From contig NZ_VMBP01000005.1 of assembly GCF_007559435.1 (NCBI RefSeq), forward strand, positions 310,001 through 374,000: 64,000 bases of DNA, in the 5' to 3' direction. Shown here piece by piece: positions 38,363 to 46,957 of the stretch (position 1 is the first letter of the stretch; the number at the start of each line of letters is the position of its first letter). The position numbers and the translations under genes were made by a program. The DNA is from Ancylobacter moscoviensis (lineage in GTDB: Bacteria; Pseudomonadota; Alphaproteobacteria; Rhizobiales; Xanthobacteraceae). Under the pieces are notes generated by a model. The model did no database searches. It was not told where the DNA came from and saw only the letters and a program-made list of their open reading frames with translations.

Positions 38363-39259
38363 GTGGATCGTCTGGAGGCGATGTCCGTGCTGCTGGCGGT
38401 CGTCGAGGCGGGCAGCCTTTCGGCCGGGGCCCGGCGTCTCAACGCACCGTTGGCGACGGTCAGCCGGAAGGTCGGCGACCTTGAAAGGCACCTCGGCGTA
38501 CGCCTGCTGCTGCGTACCAGTCGCGGCCTTGCCCTGACGGAGGAGGGGCGCGCCTTTGTCGCCGCCTCGCGCCGTATCCTTGACGCGCTGGACGCGGCGG
38601 AGCGGCAGGCCTCCGGCGATCATGGCGCCCTGCGGGGTGGCCTCCACGTGACAGCGCCCATCGCCTTCGGCGAGAGCTACCTGCTGCCGATCGCGCTGGA
38701 TTTCCTCAAGGAGCATCCGGCGATTGATCTGCGCCTCTCGCTCGTGGACCGGCAGATCAGCCTGGCCGACGAGCACATCGACGTGGCCTTGCGGATCGGG
38801 CATCTGGCGGACAGCACGCTGATCGCGACGCGGGTCGGCACGGTGCGCCGGGTGATCTGCGCCAGCCCCGCCTATCTCGACCGTCGCGGCGTGCCGCTTC
38901 GGCCGGACGATCTCGCCGGTCACGACGGCATCAGTTTCCAGGGCTTCGCGACCGCGCCGGAATGGCGGTACCGGGGAGACGGCGTGGCCTTTGCCGTCGA
39001 CCCGCGTCCCCGTCTGGCGGTCAATACCACGGAGGCCGCCATTCAGGCCGCCCTGGCGGGTGTCGGCCTGATCCGCCTGCTGTCCTATCAGGTCGCCGAT
39101 CACCTGCGCACGGGTGACTTGCGGGAGGTGCTGACGGAACATGCACCCGCGTCACTGCCGGTGAACCTCCTCCATGCGCCATCCAATCCGCTGCCGCTGA
39201 AAGTCCGCAGCTTCCTCGACTGGACGGCGCCGCGCCTGCGCGCCCGGATGGAGCGGTGA
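38363..39259 (+). CDS. LysR-type transcriptional regulator, divergent from the hydrolase gene
   Basis: 298 residues, GTG start after GGAAGGG. N-terminal HTH (VVEAGSLSAGARRLNAPLATVSRKVG) and a C-terminal effector domain. The closest type is the AaeR/DsdC-like group with PLATVSRKVGDLE. It probably controls the divergent metallo-hydrolase gene. Effector unknown. Confidence 0.9.
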   Translation: MDRLEAMSVLLAVVEAGSLSAGARRLNAPLATVSRKVGDLERHLGVRLLLRTSRGLALTEEGRAFVAASRRILDALDAAERQASGDHGALRGGLHVTAPIAFGESYLLPIALDFLKEHPAIDLRLSLVDRQISLADEHIDVALRIGHLADSTLIATRVGTVRRVICASPAYLDRRGVPLRPDDLAGHDGISFQGFATAPEWRYRGDGVAFAVDPRPRLAVNTTEAAIQAALAGVGLIRLLSYQVADHLRTGDLREVLTEHAPASLPVNLLHAPSNPLPLKVRSFLDWTAPRLRARMER

Positions 39260-39370
39260 TCCGTCGGCGGCGTCGGGCGGGCGCCAAGAATCTTTGGCCG
39301 CCCTCCGGCGCGATCTGCTAGACCCTGTGCCCGAACGTCGACCCATCCGCCGAGACCCCGCGACCTAAAG

Positions 39371-40093
39371 ATGTCCCGCCTGCGCTCGTCTGCCTTCCTG
39401 CTGCTGCTGATCCTCTGGACGCTGCTGCTGTCCGTGACCATCCCCTATTACGCGCTGCGCAACGAGCCGAGGGCGACCCGGCGCTTCTCGCGGATCTGGG
39501 CCGGCGGCGTGCTCAAAATCCTGCGCCTCGTCGGCGTCTCCTGCCGCACCATCGGCGAGGCCAACCGGCCGGACGGGCCGGCGCTCTACGTCGCCAACCA
39601 CCAGTCGACCTTCGAGACCATCGCCAGCGCCGTGCTGGTGCCGGACGTCGCCATCATCCTCAAGGAAGAGCTGTACAGGATTCCGGTGTTCGGCTGGTTC
39701 CTCCGGAAATCGCCGATGATCGCCATCGACCGCGCCGGCGGCGGCACGGCGATGAAGAAGATGTTCCGCGAGGGCCGCGAGGCTGCAGCCGAGGGGCGCA
39801 GCCTGCTGATCTTCCCCGAAGGCACCCGCCAGCCGGTGGACGTGCGTGCGCCGATGCAGCGCGGCGTGGTGCTGCTCTACAAGGCGCTGGGTCTTCCCGT
39901 GGTGCCGATGGTGCACAATGCCGGCCTGTTCTGGCTGGCGCGCAGCTTCGAGATCAGGCCGGGCGAGATCACCGTTTCCTTCCTGCCGCCCATTCCCGCC
40001 GGCCTGCCGGACGCCGAGTTCATGGCCCGGCTCGATGCGGCGATCTATGACGAGCGCGACCGGCTGGTCGCCGAAGCCGGGAGGACGGCATGA
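39371..40093 (+). CDS. plsC: 1-acyl-sn-glycerol-3-phosphate acyltransferase (PlsC-like)
   Basis: 240 residues with an N-terminal membrane segment (residues 8-27). Acylates lysophosphatidic acid to phosphatidic acid at the inner membrane. Motif I is VANHQSTFET (the usual Asp is Glu, NHx4E), motif III is FPEGTRQ. Overlaps the next gene by four bases. No second acyltransferase nearby. Confidence 0.9.
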   Translation: MSRLRSSAFLLLLILWTLLLSVTIPYYALRNEPRATRRFSRIWAGGVLKILRLVGVSCRTIGEANRPDGPALYVANHQSTFETIASAVLVPDVAIILKEELYRIPVFGWFLRKSPMIAIDRAGGGTAMKKMFREGREAAAEGRSLLIFPEGTRQPVDVRAPMQRGVVLLYKALGLPVVPMVHNAGLFWLARSFEIRPGEITVSFLPPIPAGLPDAEFMARLDAAIYDERDRLVAEAGRTA

Positions 40094-41361
40094 GCGAAGC
40101 AGGCATCGACGAGGCGGGCATCGAGGAAGCAGGCATCGTCATCGTCGGCGCGGGGCAGGGCGGCTTCCAGGCCGCCGCGTCGCTGCGCGAGGCCGGCTAT
40201 GAGGGCCGCGTCGTCCTCGTCGGCGAGGAACCGGGCCTGCCCTATCAGCGCCCGCCGCTCTCCAAGGCCTATATGAAGGGCGATGCCGGCATCGAGCAGA
40301 TCGAACTGCGCCCTGCCGCCTTCTTTGCCGATCACCGCATCGAGCTGGTGAACGCCCGCGCCACGGCCATCGACCGGGCGGCGAAGCGGCTCCTGCTGGA
40401 AGGCGGCGCGCGCCTTCCCTACGCGCATCTCATCCTCGCCACCGGCGCCCGCAACCGGCCGCTCCCGGTTCCCGGCCACGATCTGGCCGGCGTGTTCTAT
40501 CTGCGCACCCGCGCGGATGCCGACGCGCTGAAGGGCCGGCTCGCCGCGGCGCGCCGCGTGGTGGTCATCGGCGCCGGCTTCATCGGGCTGGAATTCGCCG
40601 CCGTCGCCCGTGCCCTCGGCCACGCGGTCACGGTGATCGAGGCCGCCGCCCGCCCGCTCGGCCGCGCCGTCTCGCCGGAGATGTCGGCCTTCTTCGCGCA
40701 GGCGCACGCGGCCATGGGCACGACGCTGCTGCTCGGCGCGGGCGTCGTCGCCCTGAAAGGCGAGGGCGGTCACGTCACCGCCGTCGAGACGAATGACGGC
40801 GCCGTGCATCCCGCCGATTTCGTGCTGGTCGGCATCGGCGTGGTGCCGAATGTCGAGCTCGCCGCCGAGGCCGGGCTGGAGGTGGCGAACGGCATCGTGG
40901 TCGACGCCCATCTCGCCACGCGGGACCCGGCGATCTCCGCCCTCGGCGACGCCGTCGCCTATCCCAGCCGCTTCGCCGGCGGCACGGTCCGGCTCGAATC
41001 CGTGCAGAACGCGGTCGATCAGGCCCGCAGCCTCGCCCATCGCCTCACCGGCAAGCTCTCGCCGTCCGGGGAGCCGGCGCCCTTCGACGCGGTGCCGTGG
41101 TTCTGGAGCGATCAGGCCGATCTGAAGCTGCAGATGGTCGGCCTCGCCGCCCCCACCGATGACGCCGTGCTGCGCGGCGATCCGGCGAGCCGGCGCTTCT
41201 CGGTGTTCCGCTTCCGGGACGGCGTGCTCACCGCCATCGAGAGCGTCAACCGCCCCGCCGACCATATGCTCGGCCGCCGCCTGCTCGCCGGCACGCCGGC
41301 CATCACCCCCGGGCAGGCCGCCGACGAGAGCTTCGAGCTGAAGAGCCTGCTGGCGCGTTGA
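40090..41361 (+). CDS. FAD-dependent ferredoxin/NADH reductase-like oxidoreductase
   Basis: 423 residues, with FAD loop IVIVGAGQGGFQAAASL, NAD loop VVVIGAGFIGLEFAAV and the ATG motif ILATGARNRPLPVPG; the C-terminal reductase domain begins near residue 330. The architecture is that of reductase components of oxygenase systems. The first 15 residues are three near-copies of EAGI(D/E), a small tandem repeat. Overlaps plsC by four bases, so co-transcribed, although no ferredoxin or oxygenase is next door, so the electron acceptor is unknown. Confidence 0.88.
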   Translation: MSEAGIDEAGIEEAGIVIVGAGQGGFQAAASLREAGYEGRVVLVGEEPGLPYQRPPLSKAYMKGDAGIEQIELRPAAFFADHRIELVNARATAIDRAAKRLLLEGGARLPYAHLILATGARNRPLPVPGHDLAGVFYLRTRADADALKGRLAAARRVVVIGAGFIGLEFAAVARALGHAVTVIEAAARPLGRAVSPEMSAFFAQAHAAMGTTLLLGAGVVALKGEGGHVTAVETNDGAVHPADFVLVGIGVVPNVELAAEAGLEVANGIVVDAHLATRDPAISALGDAVAYPSRFAGGTVRLESVQNAVDQARSLAHRLTGKLSPSGEPAPFDAVPWFWSDQADLKLQMVGLAAPTDDAVLRGDPASRRFSVFRFRDGVLTAIESVNRPADHMLGRRLLAGTPAITPGQAADESFELKSLLAR

Positions 41362-41390
41362 GGGGAGCATCGGCGAGCACGCCCGCGCGC

Positions 41391-41422
41391 CGTCATGCCC
41401 GGACCCGGTCCGGGCATCCACG
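41391..41422. repeat. REP-like element, copy 6 (single half)
   Basis: CGTCATGCCCGGA, CCCGG, TCCGGGCATCCACG: one palindromic half, 29 bp after the reductase stop. No inverted partner is present here. Confidence 0.75.
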
Positions 41423-41477
41423 CCTTCCCGAACGATAGGAACCGGTCGCGCCACCCGCCGTCGCAGGTTGCACCGAA

Positions 41478-41557
41478 CGCTACTGTTGCGACCCCGGCGC
41501 TACCGCTTTTGCTACTCAACGCTACCGTTTTTGCTACCCCTACGCTACCATCGGCCG
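41478..41557. repeat. Imperfect tandem repeats upstream of lysR/potF
   Basis: The word CGCTAC(C/T) recurs at 41478, 41498, 41520 and 41543, each followed by a T-rich tract and GCTAC or GCGAC. Spacings are 20, 22 and 23 bp, near two helical turns. They end about 25 bp before the LysR start, so they may be regulator sites. Confidence 0.6.
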
Positions 41558-41581
41558 AGCCGTTTCATCTCGGATAATCCG

Positions 41582-42493
41582 ATGGCCTTCTCGCTGCGCC
41601 AGCTCCAGTATTTCGTGGCCGTCGCGGAAAACGGCTCCGTCTCCTCGGCCGCCCATACGCTCTCCATCTCGCAGTCGACCGTCACCGAGGCGCTGCGCGA
41701 GCTGGAGCTGGACCTTGGCTTCAAGCTGCTGGAGCGCCACGCCCGCGGCGCCGACCTCACCCTCAAGGGCCATCACTTCCTCCGCCATGCGCGAAAAATC
41801 CTCGGCGACGTGGCCGATGCCCGGCGCGCGCTCGCGGGCCCGGAGACGGCGGCGCTCACCGGGCGCCTGTCGGTCGGCGTGACGCCGCTGGTCGCCGGCT
41901 ACATCTATTCCGACCTCATCGCCCGCTTCCGCCGCGCCTTTCCCGGCATCGCCGTGGAGGCGGTGGAGGACGCGGCCGACTATCTGGAGCACCTGCTGGT
42001 CGGCGGCGAGCTCGACGTGGCGGTGATGGTGCTGCCGCCGGGCCGGCAATCGGCCGCCTTGCAGACCGAGACGGTGGAAGTCTCGCCCTATCGCGTCTGG
42101 CTGCCGCTCGGCCACGCGGCGCTGGCGGAAGAGCGCGTGAGCCTGCGCGATCTCAGCGCCGAGCCGCACGTGCTGCTTACCGTCGACGAGATCGCGGAAG
42201 CCTCCGAGATCGTCTGGCGCCGGCTCGGCATCCGCCCGCCGGTGGCCTTCCGCACCCGCTCGGTGGAAGCCGTGCGCAGCCTCGTGGCGACGGGGGCCGG
42301 CGTCGCCGTGCTCCCCGACCTCACCTACCGCCCGTGGTCGCTGGAAGGCGACAAGATCGAAGCCCGCACGCTGGTCGACGACGTGCCGGCGGTCGAGGTG
42401 GCGACCGCCTGGCGGCGCGGCTCGCCCCTCTCCGCCGCCGCCTCCGGCTTCGTCTCCATCGCCGCCACCCGGCATGCCGGGCGCGGGCGCTGA
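41582..42493 (+). CDS. LysR-type transcriptional regulator, upstream of the pot operon
   Basis: 303 residues from ATG 41582. N-terminal HTH AVAENGSVSSAAHTLSISQS, then TVTEALRELELDLG; a C-terminal effector-binding domain follows. It is on the same strand and 129 bp upstream of potF, so regulation of polyamine uptake is plausible. Confidence 0.9.
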   Translation: MAFSLRQLQYFVAVAENGSVSSAAHTLSISQSTVTEALRELELDLGFKLLERHARGADLTLKGHHFLRHARKILGDVADARRALAGPETAALTGRLSVGVTPLVAGYIYSDLIARFRRAFPGIAVEAVEDAADYLEHLLVGGELDVAVMVLPPGRQSAALQTETVEVSPYRVWLPLGHAALAEERVSLRDLSAEPHVLLTVDEIAEASEIVWRRLGIRPPVAFRTRSVEAVRSLVATGAGVAVLPDLTYRPWSLEGDKIEARTLVDDVPAVEVATAWRRGSPLSAAASGFVSIAATRHAGRGR

Positions 42494-42622
42494 CGACGCC
42501 CAGTAAATAGTCATCGATTTTCCCGATATCTGGCTTCTGATCTTTGGTGTGGCGCGGTGCCGGACGCAACGGCACACTTTCCTCAAAGGGCCGAAAGCGC
42601 CCGCAGAACAGAGGGACAGAAC

Positions 42623-43792
42623 ATGCCGACCATTTCCCGTTATCTGCATCTGCCGGCGCTCGCCGCCAGCGTCTCGCTCGCCTTCCAGCCCGTCTTCGCC
42701 GCCGAGATGACCGCGGTCGGCAAGGGGGAGGGCGAGGTCAACATCGTCGCCTGGGCCGGCTATATCGAGCGCGGCGATACCGACAAGGCCTATGACTGGG
42801 TGACGGAATTCGAGAAGAAGACCGGCTGCAAGGTCAATGTGAAGACCGCCGGCACTTCGGACGAGATGGTCGCGCTGATGAACGAAGGCGGCTTCGACCT
42901 CGTCACCGCTTCCGGCGACGCCTCGCTGCGCCTCATCGCCGGCAAGAAGGTCGCCCCCGTCAACACCAAGCTGATCCCGAGCTGGGGCACCGTCGACGAG
43001 CGGCTGCAGAACGCGCCGTGGCACACGGTGGACGGCGTCCATTACGGCGTGCCCTACCAGTGGGGCTCCAACGTGCTGATGTACAACACCGAGGCGTTCA
43101 AGGGCGAGGCGCCCAAGAGCTGGAACGTCGTGTTCGAGGAGCAGACCCTGCCGGACGGCAAGTCCAACAAGGGTCGGGTGCAGGCCTTCGACGGCCCGAT
43201 CTACATCGCCGACGCCGCGCTCTATCTGATGGCGACCAAGCCCGAACTCGGCATCAAGGACCCCTACGAGCTGACCGAGGAGCAGTACAAGGCGGCGCTC
43301 GACCTGCTGCGCCAGCAGCGCAAGATCGTCCAGCGCTACTGGCACGACGCCATGATCCAGGTCGACGACTTCACCAATGAGGGCGTCGTCGCCTCCTCCT
43401 CCTGGCCGTTCCAGGTGAACCTGCTGGTCAGCCAGAAGAAGCCGATCGCCTCGACCCTCCCGGCGGAGGGCGCCACCGGCTGGGCCGACACCACCATGCT
43501 GCATGTCGACGCCAAGAACCCGAACTGCGCCTACATGTGGATGGAGCATTCGCTCAGCCCGAAGGTGCAGGGCGATCTGGCCTCGTGGTTCGGCTCGGTT
43601 TCGTCCGTGCCCGCCGCCTGCAAGGGCAACGAGCTGCTCGGCGCGGAAGGCTGCAAGACCAACGGCATCGAGAATTTCGAGCGCATCCATTTCTGGCGCA
43701 CCCCGGTCGCCAAATGCGCGACGCAGGCCGCCGGCTGCGTGCCCTATTACCGCTGGGTCTCGGACTACATTGCCGTTCTCGGCGGGCGGTAG
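42623..43792 (+). CDS. potF: Polyamine-binding periplasmic protein (PotF/PotD-like)
   Basis: 389 residues with a Sec signal (residues 1-26, ending FQPVFA|AEM). The mature protein has the fold of type 1 solute-binding proteins of the spermidine/putrescine class; VNIVAWAGYIERGD and GVPYQWGSNVLMYN are typical. First gene of the potFABC-dehydrogenase operon. Confidence 0.92.
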   Translation: MPTISRYLHLPALAASVSLAFQPVFAAEMTAVGKGEGEVNIVAWAGYIERGDTDKAYDWVTEFEKKTGCKVNVKTAGTSDEMVALMNEGGFDLVTASGDASLRLIAGKKVAPVNTKLIPSWGTVDERLQNAPWHTVDGVHYGVPYQWGSNVLMYNTEAFKGEAPKSWNVVFEEQTLPDGKSNKGRVQAFDGPIYIADAALYLMATKPELGIKDPYELTEEQYKAALDLLRQQRKIVQRYWHDAMIQVDDFTNEGVVASSSWPFQVNLLVSQKKPIASTLPAEGATGWADTTMLHVDAKNPNCAYMWMEHSLSPKVQGDLASWFGSVSSVPAACKGNELLGAEGCKTNGIENFERIHFWRTPVAKCATQAAGCVPYYRWVSDYIAVLGGR

Positions 43793-43830
43793 TCGGCCTC
43801 GCCCGCACGAATGAAGCCGGGCCAGCCCTG

Positions 43831-43976
43831 CTCCTCTCCCCATTGGGGGGAGGTGGCCCGCCCAGGGGTCTCGCCTTTGGCGAGCCCGAGGACGGGCTTC
43901 GCGGGTTGGTGAGGGGCGACGAGCGCGCGCAGCGTTGAGTCCCCTCACCCCAACCCTCTCCCTGACAGGGAGAGGG
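43831..43976. repeat. Composite palindromic repeat between potF and potA
   Basis: Outer CTCTCCCC/GGGGGGAGG hairpin at 43835-43852, a larger inverted pair around GGTGAGGGG (43903-43920) and CCCCTCACCCC (about 43939-43956), and a perfect 10-bp hairpin CCCTCTCCCT/AGGGAGAGGG at 43954-43976 (loop GAC). Related to the palindromes at 8858 and 16455; typical of intergenic dispersed repeats. Confidence 0.7.
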
Positions 43977-44020
43977 AGCTTCTCGCTCTGCTCCCATGGA
44001 CCGACCGGACGACCATCTCG

Positions 44021-45061
44021 ATGCACGCTCCCGCTCCCCCGCCTGTCACCCCCGCCGTCCGCTTCGAGGGCGTGATGCGGCATTTCGGGGCGGTGAGGGC
44101 GGTCGACGGCGTCGATCTTTCCATCGTGCCCGGCGAGTTCTTCGCCATGCTCGGGCCGTCCGGCTCCGGCAAGACGACCTGCCTGCGCCTCATCGCCGGC
44201 TTCGAGCAGCCCGATGCCGGCCATATCGAGATCTTCGGCGAGAAGGTCGAGGGCCTGCCGCCCTATCGTCGCGCGGTGAACACCGTCTTCCAGGACTACG
44301 CGCTGTTTCCCCATCTCTCGGTGGGCGAGAATGTCGCCTATGGGCTTCGTGTGCGCGGCGTCGGTCGGGTGGAGCGCGAGAAGCTGGCCCGCGAGGCGCT
44401 CGCCATGGTCAAGCTGGCCGGCATGGAGACGCGCCGGCCGGCCCAGCTCTCCGGCGGCCAGCGCCAGCGCGTGGCGCTCGCCCGCGCCCTCGTGGTGCGG
44501 CCCAAGGTGCTCCTCCTCGACGAGCCGCTCGGCGCGCTCGACCTCAAGCTGCGCGAGGAGATGCAGAGCGAGCTGAAGGGCCTTCAGCGCGCGCTCGGCC
44601 TCTCCTTCGTCTTCGTCACCCATGATCAGGGCGAGGCGCTCTCCATGGCCGACCGGGTGGCGGTGTTCAACGAGGGGCGGATCGTGCAGGTCGGCCCGCC
44701 GGAGGAGGTCTATGAACGCCCGGCGACGCGCTTCGTCGCCGGCTTCGTCGGCTCGGCCAATGTGCTGGAGCCGGCCGAGGCGGCGGCGCTGGGCGGCGCC
44801 GCGCGCCCCTCCAGCCTGCGGCCGGAGAAGATCGTCCTGCTCGCGGCCGATGCGCCCGAGCCTACGGGCGCGGCCGTGGTCGAGGCGGGGGTCGTCGAGA
44901 TGTCCTATCAGGGCGCGGTGCGCCGGGTGACGGCGCGGGCGGCGAGCGGCCTTCATCTCACCGCCGCGGTGCCGGCCAGTGCGAGCGCCGTTGCGGCGGG
45001 AGACACGATCCGGCTCGCCGTGCCGAAGGGGGCTGTGCAGCCGATGGAGGGCGAAGGATGA
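44021..45061 (+). CDS. potA: Polyamine ABC transporter ATPase (PotA)
   Basis: 346 residues. Walker A GPSGSGKTT, Q-loop TVFQDYALFPHL, signature QLSGGQRQR, Walker B LLLDEPLGALD, H-loop FVTHDQGEAL; the C-terminal TOBE/regulatory domain is present (from residue about 260). Energises polyamine import with PotB and PotC. The ATG has no clear ribosome-binding site; 228 bp of repeat separate it from potF. Confidence 0.95.
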   Translation: MHAPAPPPVTPAVRFEGVMRHFGAVRAVDGVDLSIVPGEFFAMLGPSGSGKTTCLRLIAGFEQPDAGHIEIFGEKVEGLPPYRRAVNTVFQDYALFPHLSVGENVAYGLRVRGVGRVEREKLAREALAMVKLAGMETRRPAQLSGGQRQRVALARALVVRPKVLLLDEPLGALDLKLREEMQSELKGLQRALGLSFVFVTHDQGEALSMADRVAVFNEGRIVQVGPPEEVYERPATRFVAGFVGSANVLEPAEAAALGGAARPSSLRPEKIVLLAADAPEPTGAAVVEAGVVEMSYQGAVRRVTARAASGLHLTAAVPASASAVAAGDTIRLAVPKGAVQPMEGEG

Positions 45062-46005
45062 GCCTCGCCACCCTCGCTTTTCCCGAACCGCGCGAAGGCA
45101 TCCTGCGCCGCGTCTCGGACGTGCTCGTGCGGCGGGCGCGGCTGCTGACGCTTCTGCTCCTCGTGCCGCCGCTGCTGTGGATCGGGCTCGTCTATCTCGG
45201 CAGCCTCTTCGTCTTTCTCGGCCAGTCGATCTTCTCCATCGACGAGTTTTCCGGCACCATCGTGCGCGAGCCGACGACGGCGACGCTGCTGGAGCTGTTC
45301 CGGCCCGCCAATTTCGACATCGTGCTGCGCACGGTCGGCGTGGCGGCGGCGGTGACGGCGCTGTGCACGCTCCTCGCCTTTCCCATCGCCTATTACGCCG
45401 CCCGCTATGCCGGGCCGAAGGTGAAGGCGGGCTTCTATCTCGCGGTGATGATGCCGCTGTGGTCGAGCTATCTCGTCAAGGTCTATGGCTGGAAGCTGCT
45501 GCTGGCGAAGGAGGGCGCCATCGGCTGGTTCGCCGGCAAGCTCGGCCTCGCCGGGGCGCTGGAGACATGGCTGGCGCTGCCGGTGGTCGGTGGCCCCTCG
45601 CTCTCGGTCAGCTATACCGGCATGGTGCTGACCTTCACCTATCTCTGGCTGCCCTTCATGATCCTGCCGGTGCAGGCGGCGCTGGAGAGGGTGCCGCCCA
45701 ATCTCATCGAGGCGGCGGGCGATCTCGGCGCCCATCCCGGCCTCGTCTTCCGCACGGTGATCCTCCCCCTCGCCATGCCCGGCGTTGTGGCGGGGGCGAT
45801 CTTCACCTTCTCGCTGACGCTGGGCGACTACATCGTGCCGCAGATTATCGGCACCTCGGCTCTGGTGCTCGGGCAGGCGGTCTACACGCTGCAGGGCACG
45901 GCCGGAAACATCCCGCTCGCCGCCGCCTTCTCGCTGGTGCCGATCCTCGTCATGGCGCTGTTCCTGACCCTCGCCAGGCGCACGGGAGCGTTCGATGCGC
46001 TGTGA
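45058..46005 (+). CDS. potB: Polyamine ABC transporter permease PotB
   Basis: 315 residues, six or more hydrophobic segments, with the BPD coupling loop EAAGDLGAHPGLVFRTVILP. Overlaps potA by four bases (ATGA). Forms the channel with PotC. Confidence 0.95.
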   Translation: MSLATLAFPEPREGILRRVSDVLVRRARLLTLLLLVPPLLWIGLVYLGSLFVFLGQSIFSIDEFSGTIVREPTTATLLELFRPANFDIVLRTVGVAAAVTALCTLLAFPIAYYAARYAGPKVKAGFYLAVMMPLWSSYLVKVYGWKLLLAKEGAIGWFAGKLGLAGALETWLALPVVGGPSLSVSYTGMVLTFTYLWLPFMILPVQAALERVPPNLIEAAGDLGAHPGLVFRTVILPLAMPGVVAGAIFTFSLTLGDYIVPQIIGTSALVLGQAVYTLQGTAGNIPLAAAFSLVPILVMALFLTLARRTGAFDAL

Positions 46006-46021
46006 GTTTCACCATGCACAG

Positions 46022-46121
46022 CGTCATGCCCGGGCTTGGCCCGGGCATCCACGCCTTCCTTCCGAGCCACGTGGCACTAGGTCTCAAGTCATGGATGGCC
46101 GGGCCAAGCCCGGCCATGACG
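46022..46121. repeat. REP-like element, copy 7
   Basis: Left half CGTCATGCCCGGG, CTTGG, CCCGGGCATCCACG from 46022, right half inverted from ATGGATGGCCGGG to CGGCCATGACG ending at 46121. It occupies the gap between potB and potC inside the operon, as copies 1 and 4 do in sox and nad. Confidence 0.85.
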
Positions 46122-46146
46122 GCGCTCTGACGGGCAGGGCGCGTTC

Positions 46147-46947
46147 ATGACCCGCGCCCCTCTCTCCCTGAAGATCGCGGCGCTGGGCGGGCTCGCCTTC
46201 CTGCATGTGCCGCTCTTGTTCATCCTGCTCTACTGCTTCACCACCGAGGAGAAGAGCTACGCTTTCCCCCCGCCCGGCTTCACGCTGAAATGGTTCGGCG
46301 TGGTGTGGGAGCGGGCCGACATCTGGGCGGCGGTCGGGCTCTCGCTGAAGGTGGCGGTGATCGCGACCGCGCTCGCCCTTGTGCTCGGCACGCTGGCGGC
46401 GGGCGCGCTGGCGCGGGCAAAATTCTTCGGGCGCGAGCCGATCTCGCTCTTGTTCGTGCTGCCCATCGCGCTGCCCGGCATCGTCACCGGCATCGCGCTG
46501 CGGCAGGCCTTCGGCCTGATGGAGATCCCCTTCTCCTTCTGGACCATCGTGCTCGGCCACGCGACCTTCTGCATCGTCGTCGTCTACAACAACGCGGTCG
46601 CGCGCCTGCGCCGCCTCTCGCCCTCGCTGATCGAGGCGTCGATGGACCTCGGCGCCGATGCCTTCCAGACCTTCCGTCTGGTGATCCTGCCGAACATCGG
46701 CACGGCGCTGCTGGCGGGCGGCATGCTCGCCTTCGCGCTGAGCTTCGATGAGGTGATCGTCACCACCTTCACCGCCGGCCAGCAGTCCACCCTGCCGATC
46801 TGGATGCTGTCCGAACTCATCCGCCCGCGGCAGCGGCCCGTCACCAACGTGGTCGCCGTGCTCGTGATCCTCGTGACCTTCCTGCCCATCCTCGCCGCCT
46901 ACTACCTCACCCGCGAGGGCGAGGCGGTGGCCGGCTCAGGCAAATAG
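46147..46947 (+). CDS. potC: Polyamine ABC transporter permease PotC
   Basis: 266 residues, multiple hydrophobic segments, coupling loop [20 protein letters not shown]. Separated from potB by a REP-like element but on the same strand and presumably the same transcript. Confidence 0.95.
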   Translation: MTRAPLSLKIAALGGLAFLHVPLLFILLYCFTTEEKSYAFPPPGFTLKWFGVVWERADIWAAVGLSLKVAVIATALALVLGTLAAGALARAKFFGREPISLLFVLPIALPGIVTGIALRQAFGLMEIPFSFWTIVLGHATFCIVVVYNNAVARLRRLSPSLIEASMDLGADAFQTFRLVILPNIGTALLAGGMLAFALSFDEVIVTTFTAGQQSTLPIWMLSELIRPRQRPVTNVVAVLVILVTFLPILAAYYLTREGEAVAGSGK

Positions 46948-46957
46948 GAGACGCTCC

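Noticed and set aside
41540..44956. 1138-codon minus-strand frame opposite lysR-potF-potA
   Set aside because: It would span three clear genes on the opposite strand and has no motifs.
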